A stretch of 18,866 nucleotides of DNA from Kineosphaera sp039812485 (GTDB lineage: Bacteria > Actinomycetota > Actinomycetes > Actinomycetales > Dermatophilaceae). Below, piece by piece: positions 1 through 5,912 of this stretch. The stretch is taken from positions 1 to 18,866 of the forward strand of contig JBDIAP010000072.1 in NCBI GenBank assembly GCA_039812485.1, read 5' to 3'. The notes below the pieces were generated by a model, which worked only from the letters and a program-made list of their open reading frames with translations, had not been told where the DNA came from and searched no databases. The position numbers were made by a program, and so were the translations under genes. Numbering within the stretch: position 1 is the stretch's first letter; each line of letters starts with the position of its first letter.

Positions 1-148
1 AGGAGCGGAGCGAAGCGAGCATCCTGCCACCGCCGGAGTCGAGGAAGAGTCGTCTTCGGTACGACCTCTGACGAAGACGCAGGTGGTGGTAGGAGCGGAG
101 CGAAGCGAGCATCCTGCCACCACCGGAGTCGAGGAAGAGTCGTCTTCG
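1..148. repeat. Two-copy direct repeat, 58 bp units with a 90-bp period
   Basis: Positions 1-58 and 91-148 are identical except for one base (g at 32, a at 122). The 90-bp period suggests further copies before the window. The repeat is rich in inverted sequence. CGTCTTCG at 51-58 pairs with CGAAGACG at 72-79, and GGTGGTGGTAGGA at 82-94 pairs with 112-124 with one G-U. A small GAAGA/TCTTC hairpin recurs in each copy (44-57 and 134-147). No protein is convincingly encoded here. It could be an intergenic REP-like element or the tail of an upstream structured RNA; its role is unknown. Confidence 0.8.
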
Positions 149-151
149 CCA

Positions 152-188
152 CCACGTCTGAGCGGAAACTGGCAGTTCAGAGGCGTGG
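152..188. other. Imperfect hairpin in the leading intergenic block
   Basis: CCACGTCTGA at 152-161 can pair with TCAGA and CGTGG at 177-181 and 184-188, leaving a two-base GG bulge and a 15-base loop. It lies between the direct repeats and the perfect hairpin at 217-250. It may be part of a transcript end from an upstream gene outside the window. Confidence 0.4.
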
Positions 189-216
189 GCGATCTCTCAG
201 TCCGCAGATTCGCCGC

Positions 217-250
217 ACGGGCCGCCACCGCATCCTCGGTGGCGGCCCGT
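217..250. terminator. Perfect 14-bp hairpin, likely transcription terminator
   Basis: The arm at 217-230 is the exact reverse complement of 237-250, around a 6-base loop (CATCCT). A GC-rich stem without a strong T-run is usual for actinobacterial terminators. It probably ends a transcript coming from before the window, since the next gene starts about 95 bases later. Confidence 0.7.
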
Positions 251-345
251 GTCGTTGCGTTGGGGGTGTCCTTAGAGCACCGACGCGCGGTCGTCGGTGA
301 TTCGATGGGGGTGAATCCCTCTACGCGTGCGAAGGAGCAGCTGCC

Positions 346-1380
346 ATGACCGCGACCGTGCCCAGCTCGATGCGGGCCTCGATCCTGCACCCGGATCTGT
401 CGATCACGACCGACGAGCGTCCGGTGCCGGAGCTCGCGCCGGACGAGGTGCTCGTCCAAGTCGGCGCCGTGGGGGTGTGCGGCTCGGACGTGCACTACTA
501 CAAACACGGTCGGATCGGCGACTTCGTCGTCGACGCGGACATCATCCTCGGGCACGAGCTGGGCGGTCGGATCGTCGCCGTCGGCGACGCCGTCGACGAC
601 GCCCGCATCGGCGAGCGAGTGGCGGTCGAGCCGCAGCGCTCCTGCCGGGTGTGCGAGTTCTGCAAGTCGGGGCGCTACAACCTGTGCCCCGACATGGAGT
701 TCTACGCGACCCCGCCGATCGACGGCGGGTTTTGCGAATACGCGGTGATCCAGGCGGACTTCGCGCACCCGATCCCTGACGAGGTCAGCGACGCGGCCGC
801 GGCGATGCTCGAGCCGCTGTCGGTCGGCATCGCGGCGGCCCGCAAGGCCGATCTCAAGCCCGGGCAGAGCGTGTTCATCGCCGGCGCGGGGCCGATCGGC
901 ATCATCCAGTGTCAGGTGGCGCGGGCGTTCGGCGCGGCCCGCATCATCGTGTCCGACCCGGCCGCACCCCGGCGCGAGCTGGCCCTCAAGCACGGCGCCA
1001 CGCAGGTCGTCGACCCGATGACGACGGACGTCGCGGCGGCGGGCTACGAGGTCGACGCGTTCATCGACGCGGCGGGGGTGGCTCCGGCCGTCGTCAGCGG
1101 CATGCACACGGTGAAGCCGGGCGGCTCGGTCGTGCTCGTCGGCATGGGCGCCGACGAGATCGCGCTGCCGATCCCGCTCATCCAGAATCGCGAGCTCAAC
1201 GTCACGGGCATCTTCCGTTACACCGACACGTGGCCGCTCGGCATCCACCTCGTCGCGAGCGGCAAGGTCGACCTCGACGCGCTCGTGACCAGCACCTACG
1301 GCCTCGACGAGGCGCGCACGGCGCTCGATCACGCGGGCGACGCCGACGAGCTCAAGATCGTCGTGCGCCCCGGGGACTGA
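346..1380 (+). CDS. Zinc-dependent polyol dehydrogenase (sorbitol/L-idonate dehydrogenase type, MDR family)
   Basis: The 344-aa protein is the usual length for the medium-chain dehydrogenase family and would be a cytoplasmic enzyme oxidising a sugar alcohol or aldonate to a ketose or keto acid. The catalytic zinc site is visible as Cys45 (GVCGSD), His70-Glu71 (GHE) and Glu156 (EPLSV). The structural zinc site is Cys100, Cys103, Cys106 and Cys114. The Rossmann motif GAGPIG spans 180-185, and Asp204 at the end of the second strand favours NAD over NADP. GVCGSDVHYYKHGRIG is typical of sorbitol, xylitol and idonate dehydrogenases; the exact substrate cannot be read. AAGGAG at 332-337 lies 8 bases before the ATG, supporting this start. 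A class II aldolase begins 7 bases after the stop, so the two probably act in one catabolic route. Confidence 0.9.
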   Translation: MTATVPSSMRASILHPDLSITTDERPVPELAPDEVLVQVGAVGVCGSDVHYYKHGRIGDFVVDADIILGHELGGRIVAVGDAVDDARIGERVAVEPQRSCRVCEFCKSGRYNLCPDMEFYATPPIDGGFCEYAVIQADFAHPIPDEVSDAAAAMLEPLSVGIAAARKADLKPGQSVFIAGAGPIGIIQCQVARAFGAARIIVSDPAAPRRELALKHGATQVVDPMTTDVAAAGYEVDAFIDAAGVAPAVVSGMHTVKPGGSVVLVGMGADEIALPIPLIQNRELNVTGIFRYTDTWPLGIHLVASGKVDLDALVTSTYGLDEARTALDHAGDADELKIVVRPGD

Positions 1381-1387
1381 CGCGCTC

Positions 1388-2098
1388 ATGCTCCTGGAGG
1401 CCGAACGCGAGGCCGTCGCGGCCGCCTGCCGGCGACTGCGGCGGGAGGGCCTGGTCGTCGGCACGGCGGGCAATGTGTCCGTGCGCGCCGGCGACCTCGT
1501 CGTCATCTCGCCCAGCGGCGTCGACTACGACGAGCTGAGCGCCGCCGACGTGGGCGTCCACGACCTCTCGGGCGACGCGGTCGAGGCCGCGTTGGCGCCG
1601 AGCAGCGAGCTTCCGCTGCACCTGACGGTCTATACCCGCACCGGCCACCGCGCGGTGGTGCACACGCACGCGCCCGCTTCGACCGCGCTGTCGACGGTCG
1701 TCGACGTCGTGCCGGCCGGGCACTACTACACGGCGATGTTCGGCGGTCCGGTGCGGGTCGCGCCCTACGCGACATTCGGCTCCCCGGAGCTGGCCGAGCA
1801 CGTGTCGCGGGCGCTCGAGGGTCGCACGGCGGCGCTCATGGGCAACCACGGGGCGGTGCTCGTCGGGGCCGAGCTGGAGGCGCTGCTGGACCGGACCGCC
1901 TACCTGGAGTACATCTGTCAGGTGCAGCTGCTGGCTGCCGCCTATCCGGCTCCGCAACGGGTGCTCGACGACGACGAGCTGACGAAGGTCGCGGGGCTCA
2001 TCGCCGGCTACGGCCAGACCTCCACGTCACGCCGACCCGCCCGATCCCCCGAGCGCGGCGGGCAGGCCGATCGGGTAGGTCGACGGGCGTCGCGGTAG
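1388..2098 (+). CDS. Class II aldolase/adducin family protein (L-fuculose-phosphate aldolase type)
   Basis: The 236-aa protein is a zinc-dependent class II aldolase. The zinc ligands fall at His92, His94 and His154, and Glu74 sits in SSELPLHL, nearly the numbering of E. coli FucA. GTAGNVSVR (25-33) and SPSG (41-44) form the phosphate-binding part. Such enzymes split ketose 1-phosphates into dihydroxyacetone phosphate and an aldehyde; some relatives are epimerases, decarboxylases or dehydratases, so the substrate is open. The last 25 or so residues are Arg/Ser-rich and lie beyond the usual family end. The start is 7 bases after the dehydrogenase stop with only a weak ribosome site, which suggests translational coupling. 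No kinase or transporter is adjacent. Confidence 0.87.
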   Translation: MLLEAEREAVAAACRRLRREGLVVGTAGNVSVRAGDLVVISPSGVDYDELSAADVGVHDLSGDAVEAALAPSSELPLHLTVYTRTGHRAVVHTHAPASTALSTVVDVVPAGHYYTAMFGGPVRVAPYATFGSPELAEHVSRALEGRTAALMGNHGAVLVGAELEALLDRTAYLEYICQVQLLAAAYPAPQRVLDDDELTKVAGLIAGYGQTSTSRRPARSPERGGQADRVGRRASR

Positions 2099-2133
2099 GC
2101 CGCCCGGGCTCCGGCGACGGGTCCCGGGCGGCC
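2098..2133. terminator. Terminator after the dehydrogenase-aldolase unit
   Basis: GGCCGCCCGGG at 2098-2108 is the exact reverse complement of 2123-2133, an 11-bp stem with a 14-base loop. It begins at the last base of the aldolase stop codon and lies between two convergent genes, so it could work in both directions. Confidence 0.7.
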
Positions 2134-2239
2134 GCTGTGCACCCCGAGTTCACGCGGTTCAGGATCCGCGCGTGACCGCAACGACGCCGTGGCGTGCCCA
2201 GGTGTTCCCGGGCTTGCATCCATGCGACCAGGACGACTG

Positions 2240-2788
2240 TCACCGGGACGGATTCGTCATCTCCCCGCCCGGGTCGACGCGGGGCAACACCGACTCGCCC
2301 AGGGCGATGAAGTGTTCGAGCTGGTCGGCGTCGAGGTTGTCGAAGAAGATGTGCCGCACCCACGCGACGTGCCCGGGCGCGGTCTCGCGCACCTTGGCGA
2401 GCCCCCGCGCGGTGAGGACGGCGTTGGTCGAGCGGCGGTCGAGGGCGTCGGTCTCGCGCACGATGTAGTGCTTGGACTCCAGGCGTTTGGCGACGTGCGA
2501 GAGGCGTGACAGGGAGCCGCTGGTGAGCATCGACAACTGGCTCATGCGCAGCCGCGGCGGCTGCTGCTCGGCGAGCACGGCGAGCACCATGTATTCGAAG
2601 TAGCTGAGGTCGGAGTCGCGCTGCAGCTGCTGCTCGAGCAGGCCCGGGAGCCGCAGCATGATCGCGTTGAGGGTCAGCCAGGCCTCCCGCTCGTGGGCCG
2701 TCAGCCAGACGTCCTGTGCCGGCTCGTGCGGCGGCGCACCGGAGCGCTCCCCGCGGGGGGCCTCGTCGCGCTCGACGCCGGTGAACAT
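2240..2788 (-). CDS. MarR-family winged-helix transcriptional regulator
   Basis: The 182-aa protein has the MarR layout. A helical N-terminal part (about 30-65) is followed by a winged helix: recognition helix around LTSGSLSRLSHVAKRLE (about 88-104) and the wing with the DRRSTNAVLT motif (about 117-126). MarR proteins act as dimers on short palindromes and usually respond to phenolic or oxidant ligands; the ligand is not readable. No Shine-Dalgarno sequence precedes the ATG, but TAGCAT lies exactly 6 bases upstream, consistent with a leaderless transcript. A palindrome at 2808-2821 is a plausible self-operator. It lies downstream of devS in the same direction, 105 bases away, with its own promoter, so it may or may not be related to that operon. 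Confidence 0.9.
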   Translation of the reverse strand: MFTGVERDEAPRGERSGAPPHEPAQDVWLTAHEREAWLTLNAIMLRLPGLLEQQLQRDSDLSYFEYMVLAVLAEQQPPRLRMSQLSMLTSGSLSRLSHVAKRLESKHYIVRETDALDRRSTNAVLTARGLAKVRETAPGHVAWVRHIFFDNLDADQLEHFIALGESVLPRVDPGGEMTNPSR

Positions 2789-2794
2789 GATCGA

Positions 2795-2800
2795 ATGCTA
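2795..2800 (-). promoter_or_regulatory. Probable -10 box of marR (TAGCAT), leaderless
   Basis: On the minus strand TAGCAT fits the actinobacterial TAnnnT -10 consensus and is followed by 6 bases and then the ATG at 2788. The transcript would start at the start codon. No clear -35 is seen. Confidence 0.5.
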
Positions 2801-2807
2801 ATACATA

Positions 2808-2821
2808 ATTGACGGTTCAAT
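2808..2821. promoter_or_regulatory. Candidate MarR operator palindrome
   Basis: ATTGA-CGGT-TCAAT is an inverted repeat with perfect 5-bp arms in an AT-rich patch that stands out in this GC-rich DNA. It covers the expected -35 zone of the marR promoter, where autorepression by MarR proteins is common. Assignment is by position and symmetry only. Confidence 0.45.
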
Positions 2822-2855
2822 CGTCCCTGCGTCGAGACATTGAGACGACCGCGCC

Positions 2856-2876
2856 CGCACCGCGAGACCGCGTGCG
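2856..2876 (-). terminator. Possible terminator after devS
   Basis: CGCA(C)CGCG at 2856-2864 pairs with CGCGTGCG at 2869-2876, an 8-bp stem with one bulged base and a 4-base loop. It lies 18 bases past the devS stop. No T-run follows. Confidence 0.4.
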
Positions 2877-2893
2877 GCGTCGAAAACCCCTGG

Positions 2894-4738
2894 TCACTGC
2901 AGCGGGATGCGCCACCGCAGCAAGGTGCCGGTGGGCTCTCGGGCCGTCAGCGAGAACGCTCCCCCGTGCCCGGCGGCCCGATTCTCGAGGTTCTCCAGTC
3001 CGCTGCGGGCGGCCGGCGAGGTGATGCCGACGCCGTTGTCCTGAATCGTCACGACCAGTCCGTCGAGGGTGCTCACCCGCACCTGGGCGTCGGTGGCCGC
3101 CGAGTGTCGCACGATGTTCGACAAGCCCTCCCGCACGACCGCGAGGACCTCCTGCTCCAGATGCGGCGGCACGTCCGAGAGCAGCCCCTCGAAGGCCAGA
3201 TCGGGCACGTAGCCGGCGTTGCGGGCGAACTGCGCCACGAGCGCCTCGATGGTGGGCCCCAGGCCCCCCTCGGGCAGGTGCTGATGCAGCTCGAAGATCG
3301 CCTCGCGCAGGTCCTTGATGGCCAGGTCCAGCTCGTCGACGACCTTCTCGACGCGCTCGCGCACGGGCCCGTCGATGTGCCGCGCCGACGCCTGCAGACT
3401 GAGCCCGGCGGCGTAGAGGCGTTGGATGACGTGGTCGTGCATGTCGCGGGCGATGCGGTCGCGGTCTTCGAGGAGGCGGGCGCGCGAGCGCTGTCGCTGA
3501 GCGCGCCCGGCCTCGATCGCCAGGCCCATCTGCTCGGCGAAGAGGGTGAGCATGTCCATCGTCTCGTTCGCCTCGCCCCGGCGATCGGTGTCCCACGCGA
3601 GCGCGAGCAGCGCGACCTCCACCTCGCCGACGGTGATCGGCACGAGCGCGCAGGCGCCGAGCTCGTCGACGCCGCCGAGGTGGCCGAGCTCGGCCGACAG
3701 GGTGCCGATGTGCGTGTCGGACGGCATCGCCATGAGCAGGAGCGGCACACGCTCCTTGAGCAGGATCGACCAGCGGGCGCTGTGCAGGCGGGCGCCGAGC
3801 ACACTCCGGCCGGGAGCGGCCCCCTCGAAGGCCCGCACGGCCAGGACCCCATCCTCGTCGCGGACGGCCAGCATGCCCAGGCGCGCGCCGCCCAGCTCGC
3901 GGGCCCGCTTGACCATGCGGCTCAGGGCCGCGTCTTCGTTGCGCCCCTCGAGCAGCGTCTGGGTGAGCTCGGCGACGACCTGCGACCACTCCTGCCGACC
4001 GTGCGCCCGCGCGAAGAGCTGGGCGTTCTCGATCGCGATGCCCGCCGCCGCGGCCAGCCCCTCCAGCACGACGGCGTCGTCGGGGTCGAAGGGCTCGCCG
4101 TCCAGCCGTTCGCACAGGTAGAGGTTGCCGAAGACCTTCGCGCGCACGCGCACGGGCGCTCCGATGAACGTGCGCATCGGCGGGTGGTGGGGCGGGAAGC
4201 CGACCGACTCCGGGTGCGTCGTGATGTCGTCCAGGCGCAGGGTGCGCGGGTCGCGGATGAGCAGGCCGAGCACCCCGTCTCCCTGTGGCAGGTCGCCGAT
4301 CGCGGCGCGGTCGGCGTCACTGATGCCGTAGGTGAGGAAGTCCGCGAGCCGCTGGCCCGAGGTGTCGAGCACCCCGAGCGCGCCGTAGCGGGCGCCCAGC
4401 AGGCTGCAGGCCGACGCGAGCACCTTCGTGAGCACAGCCGGCAGCTCGAGGTCGGAGCCGATCGCGACGACGGCGTCGAGCAGGCTCGCCAGGCGTTCCT
4501 GGGCCTGGGCCGCACCGGCGGCGCGGCGGCGGATCTCGTCGAGCAGATCCTCGATGTCGAGCCCGGCGCCCGGCCAGGCCACCGGGTCGGCAGCCGGCCG
4601 GGATGGCTCTCGACGCTCGCCGCCCTCACTCCCGGGTAGCGAGTCCGCGGGCGCAGCGCTCGCTCCGGTCGTCGGAGCCGTCCGTCCAGCGTCGGTCCGT
4701 CCTGCTGCTGTCCGTCCAGCCGTAGGTCGAGCGGTCAC
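2894..4738 (-). CDS. devS: DevS/DosS-like heme sensor histidine kinase (two GAF domains, HisKA_3, HATPase_c)
   Basis: The 614-aa protein (counted from the GTG at 4738) has GAF-A (about 85-245), GAF-B (about 255-410), a HisKA_3 dimerisation domain with the phosphate-accepting His434 in RDMHDHVIQRLYAAG, and an ATPase domain with N-box Asn541 and DNGVG from 567. In GAF-A, HPESVGFPPHHPPMRTF matches the mycobacterial DosS heme pocket. His185 aligns with the proximal heme ligand His149 and Tyr207 (22 residues later) with distal Tyr171, so it likely binds heme and senses O2, NO, CO or redox state. Its target is presumably the DevR encoded upstream. The GTG start overlaps the stress-protein stop by 4 bases; an ATG at 4798 would add 20 residues. 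The first 60 or so residues are low-complexity and contain an AGRT repeat. Confidence 0.92.
   Translation of the reverse strand: MTARPTAGRTAAGRTDAGRTAPTTGASAAPADSLPGSEGGERREPSRPAADPVAWPGAGLDIEDLLDEIRRRAAGAAQAQERLASLLDAVVAIGSDLELPAVLTKVLASACSLLGARYGALGVLDTSGQRLADFLTYGISDADRAAIGDLPQGDGVLGLLIRDPRTLRLDDITTHPESVGFPPHHPPMRTFIGAPVRVRAKVFGNLYLCERLDGEPFDPDDAVVLEGLAAAAGIAIENAQLFARAHGRQEWSQVVAELTQTLLEGRNEDAALSRMVKRARELGGARLGMLAVRDEDGVLAVRAFEGAAPGRSVLGARLHSARWSILLKERVPLLLMAMPSDTHIGTLSAELGHLGGVDELGACALVPITVGEVEVALLALAWDTDRRGEANETMDMLTLFAEQMGLAIEAGRAQRQRSRARLLEDRDRIARDMHDHVIQRLYAAGLSLQASARHIDGPVRERVEKVVDELDLAIKDLREAIFELHQHLPEGGLGPTIEALVAQFARNAGYVPDLAFEGLLSDVPPHLEQEVLAVVREGLSNIVRHSAATDAQVRVSTLDGLVVTIQDNGVGITSPAARSGLENLENRAAGHGGAFSLTAREPTGTLLRWRIPLQ
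4676..4720 (-). repeat. 15-bp in-frame triplication in the devS 5' end
   Basis: Three 15-bp units (4676-4690, 4691-4705, 4706-4720) encode AGRTA, AGRTD and AGRTA close to the N-terminus of DevS. The repeat lies in a disordered, Ala/Arg/Thr-rich leader and probably has no structural role. Confidence 0.65.
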
Positions 4739-5187
4739 CCGGTCGATGCTAGGCCGGTATGCGCTGCGCGCACGCTGCGGACCGTCAGCACGTCGCACCG
4801 GGCGTGTCGGTGGCAGTATTCCGCCGCCTCGGGCTGATCGACCTCGTCCGCGGCGATGACGAGCACGCTCGCCTCGGCGCTGCGGTCGACGAGCACCTGC
4901 CCTGGATCACCCTCGGCGACCTCGAATGTCACCGGGACGCGAGGGAACTCGCGCAGCGCGCGCAGGGCGGCGGCAAAGCTGAAGCTGTCGGAGTCGTCGC
5001 GCTCTCCCTCGGGCGTGCCGGCCGGCAGCACGTGCAGGAAACGCACGCGCGCCCCGCGCGCCGCCGCTTCCTGCACCGCCGCTCTGGCCACAGCGTGAGC
5101 GCCGGCGGGGCCGAGAACGCCCGCGACCACGTCGTGAGCGACGATGCCCGTAAAGGGCGGCGTCAGCGCCCATTTGCTGCCCGTCAT
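4735..5187 (-). CDS. Universal stress protein (UspA family)
   Basis: The protein is 150 aa from the ATG at 5187, the usual length of a single USP domain. Recognisable parts are AHAVARAAVQEAAARGARVRFLHV split over the first helix and second strand, then VAEGDPGQVLVDRSAEASVLVI and YCHRHARCDVLTVRSV at the end. The G-2x-G-9x-G(S/T) ATP-binding motif is absent, so it is probably a non-ATP-binding member. A GTG at 5256 overlapping the devR stop would add 23 unconserved residues. The ATG is preferred because a DevR-like box (5223-5236) and a -10 box (5194-5199) sit at exact promoter spacing before it. Its stop overlaps the devS GTG. In M. tuberculosis a USP gene (Rv3134c) also accompanies devR-devS. 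Confidence 0.85.
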   Translation of the reverse strand: MTGSKWALTPPFTGIVAHDVVAGVLGPAGAHAVARAAVQEAAARGARVRFLHVLPAGTPEGERDDSDSFSFAAALRALREFPRVPVTFEVAEGDPGQVLVDRSAEASVLVIAADEVDQPEAAEYCHRHARCDVLTVRSVRAAHTGLASTG

Positions 5188-5193
5188 GCAGTC

Positions 5194-5199
5194 AGCCTG
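5194..5199 (-). promoter_or_regulatory. Probable -10 box for leaderless usp-devS transcript (CAGGCT)
   Basis: CAGGCT (one base from TAGGCT) on the minus strand ends 6 bases before the ATG at 5187. This makes the A of ATG the likely first base of the transcript and places the DevR-like box centre at about -42.5. Confidence 0.45.
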
Positions 5200-5222
5200 A
5201 ACCCCTGTTCTGGCAGGTCCCA

Positions 5223-5236
5223 GGGCCTTTGGTCCC
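5223..5236 (-). promoter_or_regulatory. Candidate DevR/DosR binding box
   Basis: The minus strand reads GGGACCAAAGGCCC. It matches the core of the published mycobacterial DosR consensus (GGGACTWWAGTCCC) at 12 of 14 positions and is itself a near palindrome. It lies 36 bases upstream of the usp ATG and downstream of the devR stop, so DevR could boost usp-devS separately from the long operon transcript. Confidence 0.6.
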
Positions 5237-5252
5237 CCGGCCCCGGGCCTGG

Positions 5253-5912
5253 TCACGCGCGCCGTTCGCCCAGCTGGTCGGCGTGTGTGGCGGCGAACAC
5301 GGCTGCCTGGGTGCGTCGCTCCATGCCCAGCTTCGCGAGAATCGCAGTGATGTAGTTTTTCACGGTCTTCTCGGCGAGAAACAGCTCGCCGCCGATCTGC
5401 CGGTTCGTCAGGCCGTCGGCGACGAGCACGAGGATGCGGCGCTCCTGCGGGGTGAGGCTGCGCAGCCGCGGGTCCGTCGTCACCGGGGAGGCGATGCTCT
5501 GCTGCGCCGCGGCGACGGCCGCCGGATCGAGCAGGCGCTCCCCGCGGGCGACCCGGCGGATCGTGTCGACCAGGTCACCACCGCGGATGTCCTTGAGCAG
5601 GTAGCCTGACGCTCCCGCGAGGACCGCGGCGGTCAGCGCCTGGTCGTCGTCGAAGCTCGTGAGGATGAGCCCGCGGATCGAGGCGTCGACCGAGCGGATC
5701 TGACGACATACCTCGATGCCCGAGCCGTCGGGGAGCCGGGCGTCGAGCACCGCGACGTCGGGGCGCATCGCGGGGATGCGGCGGGTCGCCTCGTCGGCGG
5801 TGCCGGACTCCCCAACAACCTCGATGTCGTCCTCGAGCTCGAGCAGCTCCCGCAGCCCCCGGCGCACGATCTCGTGATCGTCGACGAGGTAGACGCGCAC
5901 GACGTCGGTCAT
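5253..5912 (-). CDS. devR: DevR/DosR-like NarL-family response regulator
   Basis: The 219-aa regulator is about the length of mycobacterial DosR. The receiver domain (1-120) has Asp11-Asp12, the phospho-acceptor Asp57 (AVLDARLPDG), Thr85 and Lys107. The LuxR-type helix-turn-helix (about 150-212) contains SLTPQERRILVLVADGLTN, then FLAEKTVKNYITAILAKLG and MERRTQAAVF, which is very close to DosR as I recall it. The Thr reported as phosphorylated in DosR (T198) aligns with Thr201, while the T205 position appears to be Ala. Phosphorylated by DevS, it would activate genes for low oxygen or NO stress. The ATG overlaps the glnE stop (ATGA), and AAGGGG lies 8 bases upstream. Confidence 0.93.
   Translation of the reverse strand: MTDVVRVYLVDDHEIVRRGLRELLELEDDIEVVGESGTADEATRRIPAMRPDVAVLDARLPDGSGIEVCRQIRSVDASIRGLILTSFDDDQALTAAVLAGASGYLLKDIRGGDLVDTIRRVARGERLLDPAAVAAAQQSIASPVTTDPRLRSLTPQERRILVLVADGLTNRQIGGELFLAEKTVKNYITAILAKLGMERRTQAAVFAATHADQLGERRA

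Noticed and set aside
1..148. CRISPR array
   Set aside because: Only two copies with a 32-base gap and one mismatch, no cas genes, and the repeat is too long with internal hairpins.
83..349. 88-codon frame over the leading repeats
   Set aside because: It runs through both a repeat copy and a perfect terminator stem, has no ribosome site, and overlaps the dehydrogenase start.
2840..4639. Long plus-strand open frame opposite devS
   Set aside because: Antisense shadow with low-complexity composition; the minus strand encodes a full two-GAF histidine kinase.
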